Assembly (NCBI RefSeq): GCF_015207255.1
Contig: NZ_JADEXG010000036.1
Span: 1 to 51,599 of the forward strand
Length of the DNA: 51,599 nucleotides
Origin: Vasconcelosia minhoensis LEGE 07310
Lineage (GTDB): Bacteria > Cyanobacteriota > Cyanobacteriia > Phormidesmidales > Phormidesmidaceae
Direction: 5' to 3'
In this document: positions 1 through 7,719 of the stretch, one piece after another
Position numbering within the stretch: the first letter of the stretch is position 1
How the letters are laid out: the number at the start of each line of letters is the position of its first letter
Program-made: the position numbers and the translations under genes
Notes under the pieces: model-generated
Told to the model about the DNA's origin: nothing
Database searches by the model: none
Seen by the model: the letters and a program-made list of their open reading frames with translations, nothing else

Positions 1-127
1 GATAGGCGCAGGGAAACAACAGCAAACCAGACCAGCCTACGAAGACAAATCGGTCGCGCTTTAGCCAGTCGTCCAGGATGTCGAACCATCCCCGACTCGC
101 TCGCGCTCTTCCCATTGCTATGGTCAT
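1..127 (-). CDS. psbD: Photosystem II D2 protein PsbD (5' end only)
   Basis: D2 is one of the two reaction-centre core subunits of photosystem II in the thylakoid membrane; it binds P680 chlorophyll, pheophytin and QA. Only the first 42 codons lie in the window and the gene runs off the left edge. Reading the minus strand from an ATG at 127 gives [20 protein letters not shown], followed by the [14 protein letters not shown] stretch that is nearly invariant in D2 N-termini. A GGAG sits nine bases upstream of the ATG, supporting this start. In cyanobacteria psbD is normally followed by, and overlaps, psbC, which would lie outside the window. The gene diverges from the UPF0367 gene across a 321-bp intergenic region holding an HLR1-like repeat. 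Confidence 0.95.
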   Translation of the reverse strand, partial: MTIAMGRARASRGWFDILDDWLKRDRFVFVGWSGLLLFPCAY

Positions 128-448
128 AGAGCAAATCTCCAATGTTATCTATAAGAACGGAAAAAGCCTGACTCTACATTTAAAGGACAGATAAAATAAT
201 GCCTGACCGTTAAAAAGTGAGAGTAGGTTTACTAAACTTTACCGTAGCTCTCATTATATGAACATTTTTATCGAAACCGCAGGGTCGATCCAAATATTTT
301 AAGATCTGCCGAAGGGTAGATTTCAGCGATTTCGGTTGGCCGCTGCGGGAATGGAGCTAAATTTGCCATACTGAAAGCCGGGCATGGAGCCGACATAGTC
401 TGTTTCTATCCTTCTAATCAATAATATTTACCGTCAACTTACTGCCTC
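128..448. other. Intergenic region between divergent psbD and UPF0367 gene
   Basis: This 321-bp, A/T-richer stretch should contain the psbD promoter (minus strand) and the promoter of the UPF0367/ABC operon (plus strand). The only structured element I see is the direct repeat at 228-245. No small ORF is convincing. Confidence 0.6.
228..245 (+). promoter_or_regulatory. HLR1-like direct repeat (candidate RpaB site)
   Basis: The sequence TTTACTAA-AC-TTTACCGT is two TTTAC-containing octamers spaced exactly ten bases apart. It resembles the HLR1 consensus of two (G/T)TTACA(T/A)(T/A) repeats with a two-base spacer, bound by the response regulator RpaB upstream of high-light and photosystem genes. 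Neither repeat has the full TTACA, so it is a degenerate match. Its position in the psbD leader region makes it plausible; binding is inferred. Confidence 0.4.
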
Positions 449-721
449 ATGTACATTCTCGAGCTCACGCTAAAGCATACGGCCCTACCGCTTTCGATTC
501 AAAAGCAGACTGCCGAAGCCGCCGAGGCTGCCTATGGCGAAATTTCCAAAGCTCTGAATTCCGGCTCGCCCGTGATGGTGGAGCTGACCTGCGATAAGCA
601 GCCCGACAAAAAGCTGGCGGTACTGGTCAGCGAACTCGCCGCCGTCCAAGTTTATGAGAAGTCTGGTAGCACTACCGCTTCGGGCAAAGCGCCTGGCTTC
701 TTTGCGCTGGCGGCAGAGTAG
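449..721 (+). CDS. UPF0367 family protein (conserved cyanobacterial, function unknown)
   Basis: A 90-aa soluble protein with the features of the cyanobacterial UPF0367 family: an N-terminal MYILELTLKHT strand, a central VELTCD segment (about residues 45-50), a KKLAVLVSELAAVQ stretch and the conserved GKAPGFFALAAE C-terminus. Length is usual for the family. No function is established that I know of. The start is the ATG at 449, with no strong Shine-Dalgarno. It ends seven bases before the ABC ATPase gene, so the two are probably co-transcribed. Family recognition is confident; role is unknown. Confidence 0.85.
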   Translation: MYILELTLKHTALPLSIQKQTAEAAEAAYGEISKALNSGSPVMVELTCDKQPDKKLAVLVSELAAVQVYEKSGSTTASGKAPGFFALAAE

Positions 722-727
722 GCTGCG

Positions 728-1426
728 ATGGCCAGCTCGGCCAGCTCGTTAGGGGCTGGAGAACAGGCTACAGCCGCGATCGCGGTCAATGACTTGGGAT
801 TTAGCTGGCCTTCAGGGGATACCGTGCTCCAGCACTGCTCGCTGACGGTTAACCCAGGAGAATTTGGCATGCTCCTGGGCAGTAATGGCAGCGGCAAGTC
901 TACACTGCTGCGGATTCTAGCCGGGCTGCTCGACCGGCAGTCAGGCCAAATTCAGCTCCAGGGACGAGTCGGGTTCGTCTTCCAGAACCCTGACCATCAG
1001 TTAGTGATGCCGACGGTTGGGGCCGATGTGGCCTTTGGGCTGGTGGCAGAGCAGCTGCCCTTTTCCCAAGTGCGGCAGCGAGTACTTTCCGCCCTCGCGG
1101 CAGTTCATCTAGAGCATTTCCAGCGTCGCCCCATCTATGCCCTCAGCGGCGGCCAGAAGCAACGAGTGGCGATCGCGGGTGCAATCGCCCAGCAGTGCCA
1201 GATTCTGCTGCTGGACGAACCGACGGCGCTGCTCGATCCGGACAGCCAGATTGCCCTAGTAAAGCAGGTGCAGGAGCTGGTCAAGACACGCGGGCTGACG
1301 GCGCTGTGGGTGACCCATCGGCTGCTGGAGCTAGATTACTGCGATCGCGCCTTTCTGCTGGCAGGCGGACATGTCATAGAGCAAGGCGATCCCCAGCGGA
1401 TTAAACAAAAGCTGCTGGGGGCCTGA
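728..1426 (+). CDS. ABC transporter ATP-binding protein, CbiO/energy-coupling-factor type
   Basis: A 232-aa cytoplasmic ATPase that would power an ABC or ECF-type importer. It has a complete nucleotide-binding domain: Walker A GSNGSGKST (about residues 51-59), a Q-loop in FVFQNPDHQL, the signature LSGGQKQR, Walker B ILLLDEP and the H-loop histidine in WVTHRLLEL. The FQNPDHQ motif is characteristic of CbiO/EcfA ATPases for cobalt, nickel or vitamins. No membrane or substrate-binding partner is adjacent; the only neighbour in the apparent operon is UPF0367 seven bases upstream. The substrate cannot be told from sequence. Other B12-related genes lie in this window, but the link is only suggestive. 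Confidence 0.85.
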   Translation: MASSASSLGAGEQATAAIAVNDLGFSWPSGDTVLQHCSLTVNPGEFGMLLGSNGSGKSTLLRILAGLLDRQSGQIQLQGRVGFVFQNPDHQLVMPTVGADVAFGLVAEQLPFSQVRQRVLSALAAVHLEHFQRRPIYALSGGQKQRVAIAGAIAQQCQILLLDEPTALLDPDSQIALVKQVQELVKTRGLTALWVTHRLLELDYCDRAFLLAGGHVIEQGDPQRIKQKLLGA

Positions 1427-1540
1427 CTCATTTTGCTGCTTAGGGCACAGAACTCAGCAACCCGTTAAACTATATTGGCTAGACTATGCTTCTGTTAGTG
1501 CTTTTCTAATCTGGCCCATCCCTCTCATCTAGAGATCGCT

Positions 1541-2089
1541 ATGGCTCGGTCACCGTCTTCAGCAATTCTTCTTGTCGATGGCTATAACATCGTTGGTGCC
1601 TGGCCTGAGCTCGTGAGCTTGAAAGCTGAAAAAGGCTATGAGGCGGCGCGACAGCAGCTGACCGAGGACTTGGCCAACTACAGTGCCTTTAAGGGCTTTG
1701 AAACCTGGCTGGTGTTTGATGCCTACGCTCAGCCTACCGCCTCCAGTCAGGAAGCCGTCACACCGCAGCTGTCGGTTCACTATACCCATTTCGGCCAAAC
1801 GGCAGACAGCTACATCGAGCGGGCCTGCGCTCAGTTTCGGCATGACTCGCGGAAATTTCGTCAGCGGCTGATCGTCGCCACCTCTGACCGAGTACATCGC
1901 CAAACCGTGATTGGCTACGGGGCAGAGTGGATGTCGGCGACGCAGCTGCAGCGTGAGCTGATGCTGGCGATGGGGCGAGTGCGGCGACGGCAAAAGTCAT
2001 CTAAGGGTCGGGCCGGGCGGCTGCTAGGCTCGCTTGACCCAGAGGCTCAGTCCCGGCTACGGCAGCTGCGGATGGGGCTGCCCGACTAG
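1541..2089 (+). CDS. NYN domain protein, YacP/Rae1-like predicted endoribonuclease
   Basis: A 182-aa protein with the NYN (PIN-like) nuclease fold. The N-terminal strand ILLVDGYNIVGAWP (about residues 8-21) carries the first catalytic aspartate, VFDAYAQP has another acidic residue, and IVATSDRVHR is the third conserved strand. The basic C-terminus (RVRRRQKSSKGRAGR) could bind RNA. Bacillus YacP/Rae1 is a ribosome-associated mRNA endonuclease; this homologue may do the same, but that is inference. The start ATG at 1541 follows a weak AGAG. The gene is preceded by a 114-bp gap and followed by tRNA-Asn. Confidence 0.8.
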   Translation: MARSPSSAILLVDGYNIVGAWPELVSLKAEKGYEAARQQLTEDLANYSAFKGFETWLVFDAYAQPTASSQEAVTPQLSVHYTHFGQTADSYIERACAQFRHDSRKFRQRLIVATSDRVHRQTVIGYGAEWMSATQLQRELMLAMGRVRRRQKSSKGRAGRLLGSLDPEAQSRLRQLRMGLPD

Positions 2090-2160
2090 GCCCGGTTCGG
2101 GTTCGGTTGAAGAATTGCCTTGTCAAATCAATTCCCTTTTGGGTACTATGGGATACGCGT

Positions 2161-2232
2161 TCCTCAGTAGCTCAGTGGTAGAGCGGTCGACTGTTAATCG
2201 ATTGGTCGTAGGTTCGAATCCTACCTGGGGAG
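2161..2232 (+). tRNA. tRNA-Asn (GTT)
   Basis: A complete 72-base cloverleaf without an encoded CCA. The acceptor arms TCCTCAG and CTGGGGA pair (with one T-G), the D-loop AGCTCAGTGGTAGAGC is standard, the anticodon loop CTGTTAA gives anticodon GTT, and the T-arm contains GGTTCGAATCC. Confidence 0.96.
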
Positions 2233-2301
2233 TTTTTGTCGATTGGCTAAGTTGTGCGGGCTGAGCCGCCGTGACGCAGCATAGATGCTAGGTATAGTCG
2301 C

Positions 2302-2328
2302 TTGCCAGTCTGGCTATCTTGCTATAAT
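2302..2328 (+). promoter_or_regulatory. Candidate sigma-70-type promoter for rpaA
   Basis: A perfect -10 hexamer TATAAT at 2323-2328 is preceded by TTGCCA at 2302-2307, with a 15-base spacer (slightly short). It lies 122 bases upstream of the rpaA start and after tRNA-Asn. The -10 match is good; the -35 assignment is uncertain. Confidence 0.45.
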
Positions 2329-2449
2329 TTGAAGAAAATCTTAAGCTATTACCAGGTCAGACCCACTTTGGAGCCTTGATTCAGCCGGTCAACAGGTTCT
2401 GACTTAAGCCTACAAAATTGATAACCTAATTTGACAACCTAATTTTAAG

Positions 2450-3193
2450 ATGCCTCGTATCCTTGTGATTGATGACGATCCGGCGATTGCCGAGCTAGTA
2501 GCCATCAACCTGGAGATGGCCGGATACGACGTCAGCCAGGCCAGTGACGGGGTAAAGGGTCAGGCATTAGCGGTCCAGCTGATCCCCGACCTAATCATGC
2601 TCGATCTGATGCTGCCTAAGGTAGACGGCTTTACGGTCTGCCAGCGGCTCCGGCGCGATAGCCGCACCGCAGACATCCCGGTGATTATGCTGACGGCGCT
2701 AGGCCAAACTCAAAATAAAGTGAACGGCTTCAACGCCGGGGCCGACGACTATTTGACCAAACCGTTTGAGCTTGAGGAAATGCTGGTTCGGGTGCGAGCG
2801 CTGCTGCGCCGGACTGACCGCATTCCCCAGGCGGCGAAGCATAGCGAGATTCTCGACTATGGCCCACTGACGCTTGTACCTGAGCGGTTTGAGGCGATCT
2901 GGTTTGACCGCACAGTGAAGCTAACTCACCTAGAGTTTGAGCTGCTCCACTGCCTGCTCCAGCGCCATGGCCAAACCGTTTCTCCCAGCGAAATCCTCAA
3001 GGAAGTATGGGGCTACGACCCCAACGACGATATCGAGACAATTCGCGTCCATGTTCGCCACCTGCGCACGAAGCTAGAACCTGAACCGCGTCGCCCCAAG
3101 TTCATCAAGACAGTCTACGGCGCAGGCTACTGTCTAGAACTGCCGAGCAGCAGCGATACCGAGGCAGTTTCAGCCCAGGCTCACTCGAGTTAG
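2450..3193 (+). CDS. rpaA: Response regulator RpaA (OmpR family, circadian output)
   Basis: RpaA is the master DNA-binding response regulator of the cyanobacterial clock output. It is phosphorylated by the histidine kinase SasA and drives dusk-phase gene expression. The 247-aa protein has an N-terminal receiver domain with the acidic pocket DDD (8-10), phospho-acceptor Asp52 in LIMLDLMLP and Lys in YLTKPFE, then a winged-helix domain (about 130-235) with [20 protein letters not shown]. The linker [19 protein letters not shown] and the ending [11 protein letters not shown] are RpaA-specific and distinguish it from RpaB. The start ATG at 2450 has a weak TAAG upstream. The acetyltransferase gene begins two bases after its stop codon. 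Confidence 0.92.
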   Translation: MPRILVIDDDPAIAELVAINLEMAGYDVSQASDGVKGQALAVQLIPDLIMLDLMLPKVDGFTVCQRLRRDSRTADIPVIMLTALGQTQNKVNGFNAGADDYLTKPFELEEMLVRVRALLRRTDRIPQAAKHSEILDYGPLTLVPERFEAIWFDRTVKLTHLEFELLHCLLQRHGQTVSPSEILKEVWGYDPNDDIETIRVHVRHLRTKLEPEPRRPKFIKTVYGAGYCLELPSSSDTEAVSAQAHSS

Positions 3194-3195
3194 AG

Positions 3196-3681
3196 ATGAC
3201 GCAAATTCAGATTCGTCCGGCTCAGCCCGCAGATGTAGCGACGCTGTGGAAATTGGTCAAAGCGCTGGCTGAGTATGAAAAGCTTTCTCATGAGGTGACT
3301 GGAACGCCCGAGGCGCTAGAGCGACATCTGTTTGGTCCGCGCCCCTATGCTGAAGCGGTCCTGGCTCTGAGCGGCGGGGAGCCCGCCGGATTTGCCCTGT
3401 ATTTCTACAATTTTTCGACCTTTTTAATGAAACCGGGGATTTATCTGGAAGACCTGTTTGTGCTGCCTGAGTACCGACGTCAGGGCATTGGCCGCGCCAT
3501 TTTTCAATACCTGGCTCGCTATGCTTTGGAACAGGACTGTGGCCGATTTGAGTGGAGCGTTTTGGATTGGAACGAGCCCGCGATTCGGTTCTATCAGCAG
3601 ATGGGGGCAGAGCTGAAGGAGGAGTGGACGGGGTGTCGGCTGTCGGGTGAGGCGTTGGAGGGGTTGGCTCGGGGTGGGTGA
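3196..3681 (+). CDS. GNAT family N-acetyltransferase
   Basis: A 161-aa soluble acetyltransferase of the GNAT superfamily, which moves acetyl groups from acetyl-CoA to amines. The acetyl-CoA-binding motif A is visible as FVLPEYRRQGIGRAIF (about residues 92-107), with the Q/RxxGxG/A signature. ILRPAQPAD-like N-terminal and VLDWNEPAIRFYQQMGAE C-terminal motifs are of the diamine N-acetyltransferase (SAT-like) subtype, so a small polyamine or amine is the likely substrate; this is not certain. It starts two bases after rpaA, so it is likely co-transcribed with it. Its 3' end runs into a G-rich repetitive spacer. Confidence 0.85.
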   Translation: MTQIQIRPAQPADVATLWKLVKALAEYEKLSHEVTGTPEALERHLFGPRPYAEAVLALSGGEPAGFALYFYNFSTFLMKPGIYLEDLFVLPEYRRQGIGRAIFQYLARYALEQDCGRFEWSVLDWNEPAIRFYQQMGAELKEEWTGCRLSGEALEGLARGG

Positions 3682-3706
3682 TGGAGTGATCGAGTGATCG
3701 GGTGGT
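3668..3706. repeat. G-rich GAGT/GGGTGAT-type spacer repeat
   Basis: The end of the acetyltransferase gene and the following spacer consist of imperfect repeats such as GGGTGATGGAGTGAT and CGAGTGATCGGGTG. The same style of repeat occurs at about 6961-7050 and 8311-8357. Confidence 0.5.
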
Positions 3707-3707
3707 T

Positions 3708-4616
3708 TTAGAAGGTCAAATGCCGTCCGATGGCGAAGCGTAGGAGGCGGATGGGCTGTCCTGAAGATTTGAGGACAGGGCCGCGCAGGTATTTGCCCAG
3801 CAGCAGTCGGCCCAACCCTTTGATTCGACCGTAACCGCGTTCTTTCCACCAGTGGACTGGGGAATGCTGCTCGGGTTGGGTTTCGTCACGCTGGGCATAA
3901 AGAGGGGAAAAGGCCAGTCTGCCGTAGAGCACGTCGGCCCGGTGGGCTTTGCTGAGCTGGTTAGCTTTGTGCTCGGGATTGGGCAGGCCGCCGTGTTCAC
4001 CGTAGTTGCGGAAGGGGACATAGTTGTGCAGGCCGCGATCGCGCAAATAGTAGTCAATCCCCGAATCCCAGGGTGAATAGGCGGTCGGGCCGGGGTCGTA
4101 CTCTACCGCAGCGGCTAGGTCTAGCAAAAGCTGGGCACTTTGCGCCGTGACCACATAGGCAACCATCGAGGTTGAGTAGCCCCGGGCATAGCCCTGTTCG
4201 GTAATGCTGTAGACCTGGGGAGCGCAGGTATAGAGCCAGGCGATACCCAAATCAGAATCCGCCGGATCGAAGGGCGGCGGCAGTAGGCCAAAGCCGACAA
4301 CGGGGACAAAGTCGGCCTCGACAATCAGCGTCGGCCGGTCGGATTGGAGGGCTCGCTGCCAGGCCTGACAGTGGTTGAGCAGGCACAGAAAGCTGCGCGA
4401 GTAGGTTTCATATCCAGGCTGGTGCACCTGTCGTAGCACCTCACTCTGGCAGCCTGTCTGGTCGAGCGCTGCCGTCAGCCGGTCGGTCGGTTCGCGGTAG
4501 GCAATGATAAAGGTTTGCCCAACGCAGTCAGTCAGCCGCTGGGGCGAGGCCGTAGTGGCGGTTAGGGTTGAGGTCACAGTGCCGGTGGCAGCAGAGCAAT
4601 CAGAATGCTGAGCCAT
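3708..4616 (-). CDS. Glycosyltransferase family 25-like protein (LPS/exopolysaccharide)
   Basis: About 302 aa. Residues TFIIAYREPTDRLTAAL near the N-terminus, SFLCLLNHCQAWQRAL and the acidic IVEADFVPV resemble the GT25 family (LgtF/LPS galactosyltransferases), where the EDD/EAD strand binds the metal and sugar nucleotide. The central GYARGYSTSMVAYVVTAQSAQ and YSPWDSGIDYYLRD segments also fit. The longest frame begins at a TTG (4658), but the ATG at 4616 has AAGGAG just upstream and is preferred, although the spacing is short. It is convergent with the acetyltransferase gene and stands alone. Acceptor and sugar are unknown. The assignment rests on remembered motifs, so it is moderate. Confidence 0.65.
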   Translation of the reverse strand: MAQHSDCSAATGTVTSTLTATTASPQRLTDCVGQTFIIAYREPTDRLTAALDQTGCQSEVLRQVHQPGYETYSRSFLCLLNHCQAWQRALQSDRPTLIVEADFVPVVGFGLLPPPFDPADSDLGIAWLYTCAPQVYSITEQGYARGYSTSMVAYVVTAQSAQLLLDLAAAVEYDPGPTAYSPWDSGIDYYLRDRGLHNYVPFRNYGEHGGLPNPEHKANQLSKAHRADVLYGRLAFSPLYAQRDETQPEQHSPVHWWKERGYGRIKGLGRLLLGKYLRGPVLKSSGQPIRLLRFAIGRHLTF

Positions 4617-4667
4617 CTCTCCTTTGCCCCATCCTATCGGCAAACAGAAATCGGTCAATTGTCCCTG

Positions 4668-5026
4668 AGGGCTGATTTACCAACAGTTCACAATTTTTAA
4701 GTGGTTAAATAAACGGCTTTACCGGATTGAATTCTCACCTGACGTCGCGCTGAGGTATAAACTGCTTGGCAATGCCCGTAATGTTGTCATCGCCGCTGCC
4801 CTGGGCGATCGATGGGATGGGGCTGGCACTACTGCCGAACTGGCTAATCGACGATGATTTGCAGGCGGGTAGTCTCGTCAACCTTTTTCCTCAATACCGC
4901 GTAGCCGCAACCGATTTCTCGACCGCAGCCTGGCTGGTCTATCCCTCTCGCGCCTATGTGCCGCTCAAGGTTCGAATCTTCATCGAGTTTCTCAAACGGT
5001 CTATGGCAAAGCTGAGTCAGCAGTGA
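4668..5026 (+). pseudogene. LysR-type regulator, C-terminal fragment with frameshift
   Basis: This is the remnant of a LysR-family transcription factor effector domain. In one frame (about 4668-4800) the translation reads LIYQQFTIFKWLNKRLYRIE followed by the stretch ending NVVIAAAL. In the next frame it continues AIDGMGLALLPNWLIDDDLQ and ends with TAAWLVYPSRAYVPLKVRIF, a classic LysR C-terminus. The switch occurs near 4800, in GCCGCTGCCCTGGGCG. The DNA-binding helix-turn-helix and most of the effector domain are absent, and a stop codon precedes the fragment. Its 3' end overlaps that of the convergent cobalamin-binding gene by about 26 bases. It is not expected to be functional. Confidence 0.7.
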
Positions 5027-5972
5027 TTTCAGCACTCACAAACGGCTCCCAGCCTACCGTCTTGTACCGGGGCTGAGTCAGGTTGGGACGCAGGACCTCT
5101 GCCAAAATTTCTAGCGAATCGACCAGGCGCGGGCCGGGGCGGTTGAAATACTGATTGCCATCGGTGAGGTAGACCCGGCCCTGTTGGACAGCCTGGAGCT
5201 TGGGCCAAGATGAATTTTGACAGAGAGCCTGGGTGGCCTGGCGAGTCTGGGTCAAGTCGTAGCCGCAGGGCATGACGATAATCACATCGGGGTTGGCAGC
5301 GAGCAGGTCGGGCCAGCTGAGCCAGTCTGAATGCTGGCCGACTTCGCCAAACAGAGCTCGACCGCCTGCCAGCGTCACCAGTTCAGGAATCCAGTTGCCC
5401 GCTCCCATCAGCGGATCGGTCCATTCGATACAGGCCACCGTCGGCGGGTGGGTAAGGCTGGCAAACCGCTGGCGGCAGGTTTGCACTCGGGCCTGGAGGG
5501 GCGCGATCGCGGCCTCTGCCAGCTTCTCCTTTTCATTCTTTTCGGGCGAAATCTGCTCAGCTACCCGGCGCATATCGTCCCAGACATCGGCCAGCGTCGC
5601 GGGCTGGAGCGAAATAATCTGAGCTTTGACCTGGGTGAGCTCAGCCACGGCGGCCTCTACCTCACTCAGGCTGACGGCGCAGACCTCACACTGGGCCTGG
5701 GTGACGATGTGCGTCGGCTGGAGCTGGGCCAGTATGTCGGTTTTGATCTTGTAGATACTGAGCGCTGACTGGAGCAGGTCGCTCACCCGCTGGTGAATTT
5801 CGGCACTGCTGCCGACCGGCTCAAAATTCGGCTCAGTGCAGACCGGCAGAGCCTGCACCTGAGCTGGAAAGTCGCATTCATGGGAGCGGCCCACCAGATA
5901 TTGACCCAGCCCAAGCTGCGCCACAATCTCCGTGGCGCTGGGGATCAGAGAGACAATTCGCGGATCTGCCAT
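5001..5972 (-). CDS. Cobalamin-binding (BtuF-like) periplasmic-binding-domain protein
   Basis: About 323 aa with the two-lobed fold of BtuF/class III substrate-binding proteins, which bind vitamin B12 or iron complexes. Seen are RIVSLIPSATEIVAQLGLGQ at the N-terminus, the LVGRSHECDFP motif typical of BtuF, the ILAQLQPTHIVTQ strand and the PDVIIVMPCGYD segment. An upstream extension of the frame to 6155 is unlikely; the ATG at 5972 (MADPRIVSL) fits homologues. No signal peptide or lipobox is visible, as in many cyanobacterial cobalamin-binding homologues, so location is unclear. No BtuC/BtuD partner adjoins it. It could bind a different corrinoid or metal complex. Confidence 0.75.
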   Translation of the reverse strand: MADPRIVSLIPSATEIVAQLGLGQYLVGRSHECDFPAQVQALPVCTEPNFEPVGSSAEIHQRVSDLLQSALSIYKIKTDILAQLQPTHIVTQAQCEVCAVSLSEVEAAVAELTQVKAQIISLQPATLADVWDDMRRVAEQISPEKNEKEKLAEAAIAPLQARVQTCRQRFASLTHPPTVACIEWTDPLMGAGNWIPELVTLAGGRALFGEVGQHSDWLSWPDLLAANPDVIIVMPCGYDLTQTRQATQALCQNSSWPKLQAVQQGRVYLTDGNQYFNRPGPRLVDSLEILAEVLRPNLTQPRYKTVGWEPFVSAEITADSALP

Positions 5973-6237
5973 AGCGGCCTTAGAACCTCGTCTTTTAGCC
6001 CTCAGTGTATCGAAACCCAGCCCAAAAACCTGGCCCAGACGCCTGCTGTCAAAGATTAACCCAGAGATTAAACCGTGTCTGCTCGCCCAATTTGGGCACA
6101 ATGGGCAGGCTGGGGTTGAGCGCGAATGCGCGGCTGCCCCCAGAGCATGTATCACTTACCCGTTGAAATGCATCTAAAAATAGATCTGGGTTAGGCTGGT
6201 TGGGGAGGCGGCCCCAAGCGGATGGGCGCGATCTCAC

Positions 6238-6975
6238 ATGTCACTGTCCCGGCCAATCTTGGCGCTACTGCTCTGCTTTGCGGTTAGCCTGGCAGGCTGT
6301 AGCACTCTGGAAACGGACGCTCCAGCCGATGGTCACTACCATACCCAGAGCCCAAGCTCAGACGGTATTGGCAAGCTCTACTACGGTCGAGAAATCTCCG
6401 ACGTGATGGGGCATCGGGGAGCGGCCTGGCTGGAGCGGCCCAGCCGCGAATTGGATGAGCGGCCCGACGCGGCGGCAGCGGCGCTCGACCTCCGGCCCAC
6501 TGATACCGTCGCCGACATCGGTGCGGGCAGCGGCTACATCAGCTTTTTACTCGCGCCCTATGTGCCCCAGGGCAAAATTTTAGCGGTGGATATTCAGCCA
6601 GAGATGCTGGCCCGGCTAGAGGCGGCCCGAGACCAGCGCCAGATTGAGAATGTCGAAACCGTTTTAGGAACGCCGGACGACCCGCACCTGCCCGCCGACA
6701 GCGTTGACCTGGCGGTGATGGTAGACGCCTACCACGAGTTTGCCTATCCGCGCGAGATGATGGCGGGTATTGTCCATGCTCTGAAGCCGGGCGGGCGGGT
6801 GGTGCTGGCAGAATATCGGGCTGAGAATCCACTCATTTTGATTAAGCGGCACCACAAAATGTCGGAACAGCAGGTGAAACGTGAGCTGACGGCGGCGGGC
6901 CTGGTTTGGGAAAAGACGGATGAGCGGCTGCCGCAGCAGCATTTGGTGTTTTTTCGAAAGCCGGGTGGGGGGTAG
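6238..6975 (+). CDS. Lipoprotein with class I SAM-dependent methyltransferase domain
   Basis: A 245-aa protein. Residues 1-20 form a signal peptide ending in the lipobox LAGC, with Cys20 the likely lipidated residue. The following domain is a Rossmann methyltransferase: motif I VADIGAGSGYISFLL (about 92-106), motif II ILAVDIQPEM, DLAVMVDAYHEF and ALKPGGRVVLAEY. The intact glycine motif suggests real SAM binding, which is odd for an exported lipoprotein because SAM is cytoplasmic. Similar exported methyltransferase-like proteins are known in other bacteria without a clear role. It is monocistronic, followed by a repetitive G-rich spacer and the PsbP gene. The start is ATG 6238 without a clear Shine-Dalgarno. 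Confidence 0.8.
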   Translation: MSLSRPILALLLCFAVSLAGCSTLETDAPADGHYHTQSPSSDGIGKLYYGREISDVMGHRGAAWLERPSRELDERPDAAAAALDLRPTDTVADIGAGSGYISFLLAPYVPQGKILAVDIQPEMLARLEAARDQRQIENVETVLGTPDDPHLPADSVDLAVMVDAYHEFAYPREMMAGIVHALKPGGRVVLAEYRAENPLILIKRHHKMSEQQVKRELTAAGLVWEKTDERLPQQHLVFFRKPGGG

Positions 6976-7050
6976 AGAGTAAAAGGAAGAGTAGGGGAGT
7001 GAGCGGGTGATGGGGTAAAGAGTAAAGAGTAGGGGATCGTGGGTGAAGTG
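6961..7050. repeat. G-rich GAGTAGGGGAGT / GAGTAAA spacer repeats
   Basis: The spacer contains reiterated units such as GAGTAGGGGAGTGA, GGGTGATGGGG and tandem AGAGTAAAGAGTA. Related units occur at 3668-3706 and 8311-8357. It is purine-strand-biased and non-coding. Confidence 0.55.
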
Positions 7051-7118
7051 CTGGGTTTGGAAATTTTCACAAAAATTGGGAGAATAGGGGATAGACCGAT
7101 GGAGCCAGGAAATTGACT

Positions 7119-7658
7119 ATGCTGAAACGTTTTGCGGCGCTGTTTTTGATTGTTCTAGCGCTGGGCTTGCAGGGCTGTATCTCGTCTGCTGGCGGCCTAC
7201 AGGCCTATAACGATAGCTATGAGGGCTATGAGTTTTTGTACCCCATGGGCTGGGTACCGGTCGAGATTGACAACGGCCCCGATGCTGTTTTTCACGACAT
7301 CATTAATCCTAGCGAAAACGTCAGCGTAATTATCAGTCCGGTGTCTGAAGGGAAGACCCTGCAAGACCTGGGTACTCCGACTGAAGTGGGCTACAAGCTT
7401 TCTAAAAGTATTACCTCCCTCACCGATGACGATCGCAATGTGGAGCTGGTCAACGCCCAGTCCTTTAGCGTCGAAGATAAGCTCTACTACGTTCTGGAAT
7501 ATATTGCCGATGTGCCTTCGGGGATTCGTCATAACTTGGCTAGCGTGATTGTCAGGCGGGGGCAGCTGTACACGTTTAATGCTTCTGTGCCCGAAAGCCG
7601 CTGGGATAAGATGAAAAATCTGGTTAAGCAGTCGGTGGCTTCTTTCTCGGTCTATTAG
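7119..7658 (+). CDS. PsbP-domain lipoprotein (CyanoP-like photosystem II protein)
   Basis: About 179 aa. It has a signal peptide with lipobox LGLQGC followed by a PsbP domain, including YEGYEFLYPMGWVPVEI, FHDIINPSENVSVIISPV, the TPTEVGYKLSKSI segment and SVASFSVY at the end. CyanoP is attached to the lumenal thylakoid face and acts in photosystem II assembly or stability; its loss has mild effects. The ATG at 7119 is preferred over an upstream TTG at 7113 because AGGA at 7107-7110 is eight bases away. Maf begins 61 bases downstream, so co-transcription is possible. Length matches the family. Confidence 0.9.
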   Translation: MLKRFAALFLIVLALGLQGCISSAGGLQAYNDSYEGYEFLYPMGWVPVEIDNGPDAVFHDIINPSENVSVIISPVSEGKTLQDLGTPTEVGYKLSKSITSLTDDDRNVELVNAQSFSVEDKLYYVLEYIADVPSGIRHNLASVIVRRGQLYTFNASVPESRWDKMKNLVKQSVASFSVY

Positions 7659-7719
7659 TCAAGATAGACACTAGAATTGATCGGACTGATTCGGATTTTA
7701 CCCGCCGAACTGACCGCCC

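Noticed and set aside
4968-4985. GGTTCGAATCTTC resembling a tRNA T-arm
   Set aside because: It lies in the LysR relic and no acceptor, D-arm or anticodon stem surrounds it.
6085-6097. GCCCAATTTGGGC palindrome upstream of the lipoprotein methyltransferase
   Set aside because: Short and of ordinary composition; nothing else supports an operator.
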